The notes beneath the pieces were generated by a model. The model worked only from the letters and a program-made list of their open reading frames with translations. It was not told the origin of the DNA and did not search any database. From Phycisphaeraceae bacterium (GTDB lineage: Bacteria > Planctomycetota > Phycisphaerae > Phycisphaerales > UBA1924), in contig JAHBXG010000013.1 in the NCBI GenBank assembly GCA_019636565.1, positions 28,896 to 92,895 of the forward strand: a stretch of DNA of 64,000 bases. The letters run 5' to 3'. Position numbers and translations under genes: made by a program. Of this stretch, positions 19,649 through 27,761 are shown piece after piece (position 1 is the first letter of the stretch; each line of letters begins with the position of its first letter).

Positions 19649-20173
19649 GTGGGCAGGCACAAAATTCGAAAAGCTGTGATCGCTGCGGCCGGAGTGACCT
19701 TCGGTCTGTCGTTACTCGCGTATCCGATCTCTTGGCAATGGTCGATTGGATACGTGACGAGCACCGCAACCCAAGCGCACGCGGCACAGCTTGTTCCCGG
19801 AGCCGTTGTCCTTCAGCGAGTCGGGGAATTTGAACGCGACGAACGCATGGCCGGCTCCAGCTTCGATCACCGCAGTTCTATTTCGCTCTTTGGCGGATTC
19901 GCCCGGACGTATTTCCTGCCAAGGCTGACCCGTATCAACGCTCTCACAGAAGTCACTATTCCATTTTGGGTTGTTTCAGGGACTGCCGGTCTCGTTCTGC
20001 TGTTCGCGATCTCCCCCTGGCTCACGATTCCCGAAGGGCACTGTCAGTCATGCGGCTACAACATGCGCCAATTGACCTCAACGGTTTGCCCGGAATGCGG
20101 TGAACCGATCGCCTCACGCACCGCACAGACGGCGACTCAGCCGTCTGAAACTGATTCCTCGCGGTCAACCTGA
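19649..20173 (+). CDS. Membrane protein with C-terminal zinc ribbon
   Basis: 174 residues from GTG 19649, 3 nt after truA. One hydrophobic segment near the N-terminus (AVIAAAGVTFGLSLLAYPISW) and a second at about 105-125 (IPFWVVSGTAGLVLLFAISPWL), then a cytoplasmic tail with CQSCGYNMRQLTSTVCPECG, a CxxC...CxxC zinc ribbon. This tail is very common in planctomycete membrane proteins of unknown function. Probably cotranscribed with truA. Function unknown. Confidence 0.72.
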   Translation: MGRHKIRKAVIAAAGVTFGLSLLAYPISWQWSIGYVTSTATQAHAAQLVPGAVVLQRVGEFERDERMAGSSFDHRSSISLFGGFARTYFLPRLTRINALTEVTIPFWVVSGTAGLVLLFAISPWLTIPEGHCQSCGYNMRQLTSTVCPECGEPIASRTAQTATQPSETDSSRST

Positions 20174-20185
20174 TACGATTCCTCC

Positions 20186-20494
20186 GTGACCGACACCGAA
20201 ATCCAAGCGATCGCCGACACAATTGTCCGGAAGTTCAACCCGGAGAAGATTGTGCTGTTCGGATCGCACGCCGCCGGAACAGCCGGGCCCGACTCGGACG
20301 TCGATATTCTGGTCGTACTCCCGTTTGAAGGTCCGCCGTATCAAACCGCGGCACAAATTCGGATTGCGCTTCCCCTTACCGTTTCGTTCGACATCATCGC
20401 ACGCACCCCGGCGCAGATTGAGTCCCAATCGGGCGGGCCAATTACCACGGCGGCGCTCGCGACGGGGCGGGTTCTCTTTCAGAGAGCAGCATGA
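20186..20494 (+). CDS. MNT-type minimal nucleotidyltransferase (HEPN-MNT pair)
   Basis: 102 residues from GTG 20186. Nucleotidyltransferase motif GSHAAGTAGPDSDVDILV: Gly26-Ser27, then Asp38 and Asp40, with a third acidic residue at FDI (Asp69). In HEPN-MNT modules this protein adds AMP units to, or otherwise neutralises, the partner HEPN RNase. Its stop overlaps the HEPN start by 4 nt (ATGA), so translation is coupled. The start fits because the GS motif falls at the usual distance from the N-terminus. Toxin-antitoxin activity is not proven by sequence. Confidence 0.85.
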   Translation: MTDTEIQAIADTIVRKFNPEKIVLFGSHAAGTAGPDSDVDILVVLPFEGPPYQTAAQIRIALPLTVSFDIIARTPAQIESQSGGPITTAALATGRVLFQRAA

Positions 20495-20904
20495 CGTCGC
20501 CATCCGGAAAACCGCCCTCGCAGCCAGATCCTTCGCTGAATGTCCCGGAGTGGGTCTCTAAAGCGGAAGGCGACCTTGCCACGGCAACCCGAGAATTCGC
20601 CGTCGTTACCAAACCCAACTACGACTCGGTCTGTTTCCACTCTCAGCAGTGCGCCGAGAAATTGCTCAAAGCACTGATCGCGGCGCGAGGCGAGATACCT
20701 CCGAAAACCCACGACCTCAATCGGTTGCTCGAACTGGCTCGAACGGGCGACGATCGCCTCAGTTTCGATGCGAAAGTGTTGGCGGAACTCACCAGCGTCG
20801 CCGTCGATGTTCGATATCCGGGCTTCGGCGCAAGTCGAGACGACGCCGCAAAGGCGCTTGCCTTTGCCAAAGAAGCGTGGGATCGCATTCGCTTGCTGTT
20901 GTAA
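20491..20904 (+). CDS. HEPN domain protein (HEPN-MNT pair)
   Basis: 137 residues. HEPN four-helix features are present: WVSKAEGDLATA, YDSVCFHSQQCAEKLLKALI, KTHDLNRLLELA and VDVRYPGFGASRDDA. The classical R-x4-6-H RNase motif seen in toxic HEPN proteins is not found as such; instead His74 of KTHDL and RYP (Arg108) mark the family that pairs with MNT. About 20 disordered Pro/Ser-rich residues precede the domain. Starts inside the MNT stop codon, so the pair is an operon. Either a toxin-antitoxin unit or a small-molecule-responsive pair is possible. Confidence 0.82.
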   Translation: MTSPSGKPPSQPDPSLNVPEWVSKAEGDLATATREFAVVTKPNYDSVCFHSQQCAEKLLKALIAARGEIPPKTHDLNRLLELARTGDDRLSFDAKVLAELTSVAVDVRYPGFGASRDDAAKALAFAKEAWDRIRLLL

Positions 20905-20908
20905 CGCC

Positions 20909-22141
20909 ATGCGCATCCTCCACATTTCCACCCGCCTGATTCTCGGAGGATCGCAGGAGAACACCGTTCTCTCGTGCGAGGGGCAGACGCGCCTTGGTCA
21001 CGATGTGCACCTCGCGTTCGGTCCGATTTTCGGACCCGAGGGCTCGCTCTTCGAACGCGCAAGCAACTTTCGCTGCCGCGACCCCAAGAGCAACGAAGAA
21101 CTCCGCATCGGCATGCACGAAGTAAAGAGCATGGTGCGGGAGATCAACCCGATCAAGGACTTCCGCTGCTACTTCGCCCTCCGCAGCCTCATCCGCGATC
21201 TCAGGCCCGACATCGTGCACACGCACAGCAGCAAGGCGGGCGTGCTCGGTCGCGCGGCAGCATGGACCGAAGCGGCCCGCATGAAGAAATCCGGGCACAA
21301 ACTCGGCGTCGTCCACACGATCCACGGTCCGCCCTTTCACAAGTTTCTGCCCAAACGCACTAACGCGATCTACGTCGCCAGCGAAAAGTTCGCGGCACGG
21401 CGCTGCCACCGAATCGTCTCCGTCGCCAACGCCATGACCGAGCAGTTTCTTGCGGAGAAGATCGGCACGTCCGACCAATACAGCACCGTCTACAGCGGCA
21501 TGGAAGTCGATCGCTATCTCGATGCCCGCGACGCCGCCGGCAAGCCATTCACTTCCGACACCGTGCGTGATTCGCTCGGGCTGTCGCCCATGGACTTCGT
21601 CATCGGCACGGTCGCACGCCTCGCGGAACTCAAGGGTCACGACGATTTGCTCGACGCGCTCGGAACCGATCTCAAGGCCAATCCGAACTGGAAGTTGCTG
21701 TGGGTCGGCGACGGCTGGTGGCGCGATCGTCTGCTGAAGCGCGTGGCTGACATGGGCTTGGCCGATCGTGTTGTGACCACGGGCCTGGTCCCCAGTGAGC
21801 GCGTGCCCGAGATGATGCGGGCCATGGATGTGCTGGTCCATCCGAGTTATCGCGAAGGGCTTCCTCGCACGGTGCCTCAGGCTCTTCTCTGCGGCGTTCC
21901 CGTCATCGCGTACGACGTCGACGGCACCAAAGAAATCTGTCTTGACGGAAAGACCGGCTTCCTTCTGCAACCGCGGGATCTCGAAGGGCTTCGGCTTGCC
22001 GTCAAAAAGATGTACGATGCACCCGATGAGCGCACGCGGATGGCCAACACCGGAAGAGAACTCTGCCGCGTGCGGTTCAGCGCCGAAACGATGGTGGCCG
22101 AACTCGAAAAGGTCTACGCCCAGGCTCTCGCGCTGGCGTAA
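20909..22141 (+). CDS. GT4-family glycosyltransferase
   Basis: 410 residues, GT-B fold. N-terminal Rossmann domain: MRILHISTRLILGGSQENTVL and DIVHTHSSKAGVLGR. C-terminal nucleotide-sugar domain: IGTVARLAELKGHDDLLDAL, LLWVGDGWWRDRL, VTTGLVPSERVPEMMRAMDVLVHPSYREGLPRTVPQALLCGVPVI. In the E-x7-E motif the first Glu is kept (REGLP) and the second position is Gln (PQA), as in some GT4 members. Sugar donor and acceptor are unknown; cell-envelope or exopolysaccharide glycan synthesis is likely. It starts 4 nt after the HEPN stop, and its stop TAA shares a base with an ATG at 22141. Confidence 0.87.
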   Translation: MRILHISTRLILGGSQENTVLSCEGQTRLGHDVHLAFGPIFGPEGSLFERASNFRCRDPKSNEELRIGMHEVKSMVREINPIKDFRCYFALRSLIRDLRPDIVHTHSSKAGVLGRAAAWTEAARMKKSGHKLGVVHTIHGPPFHKFLPKRTNAIYVASEKFAARRCHRIVSVANAMTEQFLAEKIGTSDQYSTVYSGMEVDRYLDARDAAGKPFTSDTVRDSLGLSPMDFVIGTVARLAELKGHDDLLDALGTDLKANPNWKLLWVGDGWWRDRLLKRVADMGLADRVVTTGLVPSERVPEMMRAMDVLVHPSYREGLPRTVPQALLCGVPVIAYDVDGTKEICLDGKTGFLLQPRDLEGLRLAVKKMYDAPDERTRMANTGRELCRVRFSAETMVAELEKVYAQALALA

Positions 22142-24167
22142 TGCCGCGGCAGTCGTCCTCGCAATCGCCCTTCATCTCTCCTCTGCTCAACCAACTCTCG
22201 CCCAGCGCCTGCGTTTCACCAACGACGAACCCAAGCCGAACACGGGCGAAGTTGCTTCATCGCTCGCATCGAAGGCCCGCGAGCAATTCGACGCGATGCG
22301 AGAGCAGGGTGCCGCCACCGCCATTGCGCAAGCCAAGCAGGTCTATCTGGCCGCGGCAGGCGTTCTGCTTGAAACCGGAGAAGGCAAAGGCGTCGGCGGC
22401 ACGTTTCTGGTTGCCGCGGGCGTGGCATTGATGCGCGAGATCGAGGCAGTGTTTGCAATACTTGATGCAAAGCGCCTCGACGACAGCGCGATACGCTTGC
22501 TCGCATCCGAACTCTCGCAAATCGTGGAGTCGCCGCCCGCGACATCCGCCGAACTCGACCGCGCACTGCGCGATGCGTTCGCCAATCTCCTCCAAGCGGC
22601 CCGATCGCCAGCCGAGGCCGATGCGAGCCTATGGCCGTGGCCCGAAGTTGCGGACGCACCCGCGCCGGCGTGGCCCGATTTCGCCCGGCTCGGCCCCGAA
22701 GCAGAACCTCTTGATGCTTTGCACAAGCGCTGCGAACTCGCGGAGCAATGGATCGCCTTCCGCCCCGGCGCGCGCGCGATGACGCGGCTCGTGATGGAAG
22801 CATCCTGGCCGCTGGGGCGAGAGAAGCAGATTTCCGCCGGCGTGTATCGGCGCTGGATGACCGAACTCACCCGGGGAGCGGGCGAAGTTCTCGCAGAATC
22901 AACCGGCGCGTCCGGTCTCGCCAGGTTGCAGCGTCTCGCCACGCTCGGCAAGGTGTTCTCGATGCTCGATGCCCTCGCGCCCGACCCCGGCGCAAAGCAA
23001 CTGGAGAAGGCCCTCTTCGAAAAAGTCGAGATCATGCCCGACGACTCGGCAGCCTCCGACCAGGACGGCCTCTCGAGGCTCGAACAGTGGCTGGTGCTCG
23101 CCGCGGCCCGCAACACGCTGATCGACGACAAGCAGGTGGTGCGTCAGTTGCGCCCGGCGGTGCGTTCGATCGCCGATCTGGCAAGGCGTTCCCAGGCGGA
23201 GGTGTTTCAATCACTCCTTCGGGTAGCCAGCGATCCAGATGCCGCGGGCGACCCTGGCGTCATGGCGGCGGTGAATCTCTATTCCGAAAACCTGGATCTG
23301 CTCCGATTGCTGCAACGCGCCAGTGATGCCGTTGCGGACTCAGGCGGCCCTGCAGGTGATCCGGTCGCCCGCGACAGCGCCAAACCGTTCACCGACGCGC
23401 TGCTGAAATTGTCGAAAGATGTGGCCAACGCCAGGAAGCGTGACGGTTCGCTCGCCGGGCTGCGCAATCTCGCGACCGATGTGGCCGACCTGCAGGAACT
23501 TCCCGGCGAACGGCGGCTGCGCGAAAAGGAACCGGCGATCGAAGCAGTCGTCGGCGCCAAAGGCGACGACGTTCTCGCGCTCATCGATCGCGAGCGTGCG
23601 GCATGGCGAAGAGATGTCGGTGCCAAGGCCGGCGCAGCGCCGGGAGGCGAGGTGCACGCGCAGAAACTCCGCGCGGTTGCGGTCGTGCTCGGCCTGGCGG
23701 TGGATGCGGGCCGATGCAAAGAAATTGCGACCGATCCGGGCAGCCCGCTCCTGCGGTGGGGCGGCTGGTGGCTCGACAAACGCTCGCTCGACCGGTTTGC
23801 CTCCGACGCTCTGCTCGCGGTGCCCGCGATGCTGGAGAGTGTGGAGCAGGGCGATCCGGGCTCTGCGATGGTCGCGGCCGAGGCGGGCGCGCGGACGCAT
23901 GCCCTTGTCCTGCTCGCCGCGCTCCTTGCACGAGAGCTCGACGCCAAATCCGAAGTGACTTTCGACGATTTGACTGGCCTTCGCGCGGTCGCGACCGGGA
24001 CGCCCGATCCGCAATCGGTGCTGCTGGCGCGATGGCGCCCGCAACTCGCGGCGGTTTGCCGATATGCTGAGGAGGGCGCCGCAGGAAATGCGGAAGCGAG
24101 CGCTTTCGCGTCAAGGCGTGCGGGCGAACTGCTCGACGCGATGAAGCGAAACGGAGGTGAACAATGA
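22026..24167 (+). CDS. Secreted helix-rich protein of unknown function (start uncertain)
   Basis: Up to 713 residues in this frame. A clear signal peptide, RWRNAAAVVLAIALHLSS...TLAQ, begins about 35 residues into the frame and is followed by a long, Ala/Leu-rich helical protein with no recognised domain. There is no ATG, GTG or TTG just before the signal peptide. The nearest start in frame is ATG 22026 (or 22017), which overlaps the glycosyltransferase by 116 nt and adds an odd N-terminus. ATG 22141, which shares the glycosyltransferase stop codon, is in a different frame, so a -1 frameshift or a one-base sequence error near 22141-22200 would also explain it. Its stop overlaps the cupin start (ATGA). 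Confidence 0.6.
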   Translation: MSARGWPTPEENSAACGSAPKRWWPNSKRSTPRLSRWRNAAAVVLAIALHLSSAQPTLAQRLRFTNDEPKPNTGEVASSLASKAREQFDAMREQGAATAIAQAKQVYLAAAGVLLETGEGKGVGGTFLVAAGVALMREIEAVFAILDAKRLDDSAIRLLASELSQIVESPPATSAELDRALRDAFANLLQAARSPAEADASLWPWPEVADAPAPAWPDFARLGPEAEPLDALHKRCELAEQWIAFRPGARAMTRLVMEASWPLGREKQISAGVYRRWMTELTRGAGEVLAESTGASGLARLQRLATLGKVFSMLDALAPDPGAKQLEKALFEKVEIMPDDSAASDQDGLSRLEQWLVLAAARNTLIDDKQVVRQLRPAVRSIADLARRSQAEVFQSLLRVASDPDAAGDPGVMAAVNLYSENLDLLRLLQRASDAVADSGGPAGDPVARDSAKPFTDALLKLSKDVANARKRDGSLAGLRNLATDVADLQELPGERRLREKEPAIEAVVGAKGDDVLALIDRERAAWRRDVGAKAGAAPGGEVHAQKLRAVAVVLGLAVDAGRCKEIATDPGSPLLRWGGWWLDKRSLDRFASDALLAVPAMLESVEQGDPGSAMVAAEAGARTHALVLLAALLARELDAKSEVTFDDLTGLRAVATGTPDPQSVLLARWRPQLAAVCRYAEEGAAGNAEASAFASRRAGELLDAMKRNGGEQ

Positions 24168-24673
24168 ATGCAACGCTGAAACCAGTCTTTTTGGGGCCGG
24201 AAGAGGGACCGACGCAATACGCGCCGGGAGGCGATCGGATCATCACCAAGTTGATCAGCACGCAGACGGGCGGGTTTGAATGGATCGAGACCGACGTCAA
24301 CCCGGGCGGCGGACCGCCTCTCCATGTGCATGATCGAGAAGATGAAGTTTTCTACGTGCTCGAGGGTGAGATTTCGTTCTGGATCTGCGAGCAGGGCGAC
24401 CGAACGGGAAAAACCGGCAAGCGGTTCGTTGCGCGCAAGGGCGCGATCGTCTTCGGCTCTCGCGGCACAGCGCACGCATTCAAGAATTGCTCGCAGGTTC
24501 CGGCGCGCATGCTCGTCATGGCGAATCCCGGCGCGAACTTCGAGGCGTTCTTCGCGAAAATCGGCGCGCCGGATGCGGGTGGGAATCCTCCGTCCCAGCA
24601 GGTGCTGATCGAGCGCACGATGAAGCACGCATCGGAATTCGGGATAACGGTTCTGGGGCCAAATCCGCTGTGA
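24164..24673 (+). CDS. Cupin-domain protein
   Basis: 169 residues. A single cupin fold: motif 1 GGPPLHVHDREDEVFYVLEGEISFW gives the metal ligands (HxH...E) and motif 2 RGTAHAFKN gives the third His. The first 40 residues are a beta-rich extension with PTQYAPGGD. Cupins of this length are dioxygenase-, isomerase- or sugar-binding-like; the activity cannot be assigned. It overlaps the preceding gene by 4 nt (ATGA), so it is co-translated with the secreted protein. The gene ends at a CACAGAG-type inverted-repeat element. Confidence 0.85.
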   Translation: MNATLKPVFLGPEEGPTQYAPGGDRIITKLISTQTGGFEWIETDVNPGGGPPLHVHDREDEVFYVLEGEISFWICEQGDRTGKTGKRFVARKGAIVFGSRGTAHAFKNCSQVPARMLVMANPGANFEAFFAKIGAPDAGGNPPSQQVLIERTMKHASEFGITVLGPNPL

Positions 24674-24850
24674 AGGGGATTGACTACGGAGCGGATTCAC
24701 CGCCCAGACACAGAGAGCACGGAGCGAAGAATGGGAATCCGAATTGCTGATTCGCGGAACGGGCGGAGCAGACCATTCGATCACTATCCATCGTGTGCGA
24801 ATGAAATGAGTTTCGCTGTGTTCTGTGTGCTCCGGGGTGAAACTTCTGCC
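24674..24850. repeat. CACAGAG-type inverted-repeat element, copy 1
   Basis: Fills the whole gap between two convergent stop codons. Left arm about 24696-24730 (TTCACCGCCCAGACACAGAGAGCACGGAGCGAA) and right arm about 24811-24843, whose complement reads TTTCACCCCGGAGCACACAGAACACAGCGAAA. The arms match imperfectly. Related copies lie at 33399-33525 and 59914-60079. Confidence 0.7.
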
Positions 24851-25681
24851 CTAGCCGCGATTCGCAACCAGCCCCGGCCCGGCGCGCGCGAGAATGACTT
24901 TCGTATACGCCGTTGCAAACCCCATCCGGCGCACGTTGCGTTCCGTGCCCGCGCCCGGGCGCGAGCCGATCGTTGCCACCCGCACACCCTTCGACGCGGC
25001 CAGATTGAGCCGCGCCGCGATCAGCGACTGCTGAACTCCCCGCTTGCGGAATTCGTGCAGCGTGCTGAGGCCAAAGAGGCAGGCGATCTCGTTGTGCACT
25101 TCCATCGCGCCGGCTCCCGCATCGTGCGTGCCCCGCGAATCTCGGATACTCGCGATAAACGAAACCGTGCGGGGGTGCTTCACCACACGCGCCCAGAGTT
25201 CGAAATCGCTCTCCGGCGGCACAAAGCCCGGCGGGCTGAATCCGGTCATCGAGAGACGCGAGTAGGTGCGCACCTCGGCGTCATCGGATTTGTCGACGAT
25301 GCGGATGGAAATGGACGAATCCGGCGCCTGAGCGGGGCGCACGTGCTCATCGCCCGAGAGTTCGCGATAGAGCAGATTGTCGAAGTTGCGAACGCCGAAG
25401 CGGAGCGACTCGCAGTGCTTGATCAGCGAGGGATCGGCGAGCGGGCAGATTTCGATGCGGGGTTCGATTCCTGACGCTTCGTACCACGCCGCGAATTGCT
25501 CGACTTCTTCACGCGCCACCGGCCCGTTCATGCCGAGCCCAACCGCGATGTTGTTCCACGACCCGGGCAGATCGCGGCAGGCGACGCCGCCGGATTTGAT
25601 GGGGAGCGTGTGCTCGGAGATTTCGGCGCAGCCGACGGCGAGGCGGGCTTCTTCGAGGCGGGCGATGGAGGGGATGTCCAT
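24851..25681 (-). CDS. GNAT-family N-acetyltransferase
   Basis: 276 residues. The C-terminal half carries the GNAT fold: IACLFGLSTLHEFRKRGVQQSLIAARLNLAASKG holds motif A, where FRKRGVQQSL is the acetyl-CoA pyrophosphate loop (R-x-x-G-x-Q/G). The C-terminus AGTERNVRRMGFATAYTKVIL matches motif B. The N-terminal 150 residues form a second, degenerate half (LPIKSGGVACRDLPGSWNNIAVGLG), as in double-GNAT proteins. Substrate unknown. It begins 12 nt after the low-GC DUF6602-like gene. Confidence 0.82.
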   Translation of the reverse strand: MDIPSIARLEEARLAVGCAEISEHTLPIKSGGVACRDLPGSWNNIAVGLGMNGPVAREEVEQFAAWYEASGIEPRIEICPLADPSLIKHCESLRFGVRNFDNLLYRELSGDEHVRPAQAPDSSISIRIVDKSDDAEVRTYSRLSMTGFSPPGFVPPESDFELWARVVKHPRTVSFIASIRDSRGTHDAGAGAMEVHNEIACLFGLSTLHEFRKRGVQQSLIAARLNLAASKGVRVATIGSRPGAGTERNVRRMGFATAYTKVILARAGPGLVANRG

Positions 25682-25693
25682 GGAGGATTCAGA

Positions 25694-26623
25694 CTATCGC
25701 CCAGAATCTGGCAAGAGGCGCATGCTCGGGTCTTTTGGCATTTTGATTGGGTGTTCCGCAAGCGCGTATTTCGCAACCAAGTCATCAGGTTGCAAAATGG
25801 TGCTATGGATGCACATCCAAAGATCCAGGAATGCAGGATACCAAGCAGAACCGTACTCGACGGAAGTTCGCAAAATGGGCACAAGCGGTTTTTCACTGTC
25901 CTCGACAGCGTGTGCGGGCTCTGCGCCTGTTGCAGTTCGGACGCCCCATGTCACAACGCCTTCTCCAAGCACGCATAGGGCTCGAACTACCGCACGGCGT
26001 TCTAGCTTGGCGCAGATGCTGACAAATATGTTTATTAAATGCTGAAAATCTTCATCCTTGCCGAGTCCTGCAGCCAGAATCATTGTGTGAAGCGGCACCG
26101 GTGCAACGGCCGAGCATTCGCCGCACGTTCGATTTTCTGTAATACGTGCGCGGTCACACATAGGGCGGTCCAGTCTTGACGCCTTCACCAGTTTTTCCAT
26201 GGCATCCAGCAGCGATGATTCGGTAAGCGACTGCTTGATTTCCAAGACGGCGTATACCCCTTCGATGGGGAAAAACGATCGCTGAGCGCTTGGTACTGCG
26301 GGTTGTTTGATTTGCGGTACCCAGAATTTGTTAAAAACCAAGGCGTCGCAATGTCCGGCAGTAAAACCCTTTGCATCACAAACGACGCCGGAAACTACGG
26401 AATAACGCGTCGGCAAGAGAGCGTCAAGTTCCCCGCGGACGATTTCTTCGAGCCCAGGACCGGAATCAAAGTTGTTTAAGTTGGTTTCTTTTTCTGCACT
26501 GATCCGATGGATTATCGCGTTCTCAATATGCCTGCATCTCGTTTGGAGGGCCAAGGAGATAGCGTCTTCAGCGCCTCGACTCGGCAGCCATTGAGAGGTA
26601 TCTGGCAATTCGATTGAACTCAT
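25694..26623 (-). CDS. DUF6602-like protein with nuclease-like core
   Basis: 309 residues. The pattern GLEEIVRGELDALLPTRYSVVSGVVCD, then GHCDALVFNK and FPIEGVYAVLEIKQSLTESSLLDAM resembles DUF6602-type proteins, whose D...E-x-K arrangement (Asp of CDALVF, Glu/Lys of LEIKQ) fits a PD-(D/E)xK nuclease fold. The middle has FSTGECSAVAPVP-type Cys residues and the rest is unremarkable. Start ATG 26623 is preferred over ATG 26662, which would overlap trpS. The gene is visibly lower in GC than its neighbours, suggesting horizontal transfer. Defence or DNA-processing function is only a guess. Confidence 0.7.
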   Translation of the reverse strand: MSSIELPDTSQWLPSRGAEDAISLALQTRCRHIENAIIHRISAEKETNLNNFDSGPGLEEIVRGELDALLPTRYSVVSGVVCDAKGFTAGHCDALVFNKFWVPQIKQPAVPSAQRSFFPIEGVYAVLEIKQSLTESSLLDAMEKLVKASRLDRPMCDRARITENRTCGECSAVAPVPLHTMILAAGLGKDEDFQHLINIFVSICAKLERRAVVRALCVLGEGVVTWGVRTATGAEPAHAVEDSEKPLVPILRTSVEYGSAWYPAFLDLWMCIHSTILQPDDLVAKYALAEHPIKMPKDPSMRLLPDSGR

Positions 26624-26639
26624 GGTTCTCTGTCGAAAA

Positions 26640-27725
26640 TCAACTGAGAAGTCGCTTCCCAAAATCCAACTTCATCGCCGTCTTCGCCAGATACAGCGTC
26701 TCTTCCGCCACAACATTCGCCCGCTTCACGCCGTCTTTGATGATGTCGATGATCACATCATCGCCCCCTGGCTTTTCGTACTCGGCCCGCCGCGCCCGCA
26801 TCGGCTCCAGCAGCGTGTTGATCGCCTCCGCGAGTTCCTGCTTGACGTGGCCGTCGCCGAGGTTGTCGCCTCGCGCGTAGCGGTCTTTGAGTTCCGCGAC
26901 TCGGGCCTCGTTGGTGATGAACGCATCCACGAACTGAAAAAGAATGTTGGTCGGGTCGCCCGGTTCGGTCGGAGTCTGCCGCCCGGTGGTGATCTTGTTG
27001 ATCTTCTTTTGCACATCCTTCGCCGTATCGCTCAGGAAGATTGCGTTGTTCAGGCTCTTGCTCATCTTCTGCTTGCCATCGCCGACTCCGGGCAAACGAC
27101 CGACGCGCCCGATGAGCGCCTCGGGAATCGGGAAGACGCCTCCGGCCTGCACGTAGTCCTTGTCTTCCGTGCGGTTAGGCACGTTGCAGTACAACTGGTC
27201 AAACTTCCGCGCCGCCTTGCGGCACATCTCGATATGCGGGGCCTGATCCTCGCCCACCGGCACATACACCGGCCGGAACGCCAGGATGTCGGCACACTGG
27301 CCCACCGTGTACATCGGAAAGCCAAATGAGTGCGAATCGCCCAGGCCCTTGGTCTCGAGTTCGTGGATGAGCGTCGGATTGCCCATCACATCGTTAAAAC
27401 TCAGCAGCATCGCGAAGAACCACGTCAGTTCCGCGATCGCGGGGACTTCGGTCTGCAGGACGATGGTGGATTTTTTCGGGTCGATGCCCGCCGCGAGCCA
27501 GTCCTTGACGATCTCGATCGTGTCCTGGCGGATGTCGGCGGGCTTATCGAAGCGCGTGGTGAACGCGTGCATGTTGGCGAGCAGGAAGTAACAGTCGTAC
27601 TTGTCCTGGAGCGCGACGCGGCGCTCGACGCTGCCGACCCAGTGGCCAAGGTGCAGACGGCCGGTGGGGGTGTCGCCGGTGAGGATGCGGGGCTTGGAAG
27701 TGGGGGTGTTCGGGCCGGAAGTCAT
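26640..27725 (-). CDS. trpS: Tryptophanyl-tRNA synthetase
   Basis: 361 residues, full length for bacterial TrpRS. Class I signatures: TGRLHLGHWVGS (HIGH-type motif near residue 22) and KQKMSKSLNNAIFLSD (KMSKS-type). Family motifs YTVGQCADILAFRPVYVPVGEDQAPHIE and PTLIHELETKG are present. It charges tRNA-Trp in the cytoplasm. The start ATG 27725 is well placed. The next gene on this strand (DUF6602-like) begins 17 nt downstream, but its base composition differs, so the pair may be accidental. Confidence 0.97.
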   Translation of the reverse strand: MTSGPNTPTSKPRILTGDTPTGRLHLGHWVGSVERRVALQDKYDCYFLLANMHAFTTRFDKPADIRQDTIEIVKDWLAAGIDPKKSTIVLQTEVPAIAELTWFFAMLLSFNDVMGNPTLIHELETKGLGDSHSFGFPMYTVGQCADILAFRPVYVPVGEDQAPHIEMCRKAARKFDQLYCNVPNRTEDKDYVQAGGVFPIPEALIGRVGRLPGVGDGKQKMSKSLNNAIFLSDTAKDVQKKINKITTGRQTPTEPGDPTNILFQFVDAFITNEARVAELKDRYARGDNLGDGHVKQELAEAINTLLEPMRARRAEYEKPGGDDVIIDIIKDGVKRANVVAEETLYLAKTAMKLDFGKRLLS

Positions 27726-27761
27726 GGGCCCAAGCGTAGGAAAGTGCGTGCGGGCCGTGAG

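Noticed and set aside
22141..22431. Separate small gene starting at ATG 22141
   Set aside because: Its product lacks a domain and conflicts with the long signal-peptide frame; kept only as a possible frameshift site.
24674..24850. Insertion sequence or MITE with target-site duplications
   Set aside because: Inverted arms are present but no transposase and no clear direct target repeats were seen; kept as an intergenic repeat element.
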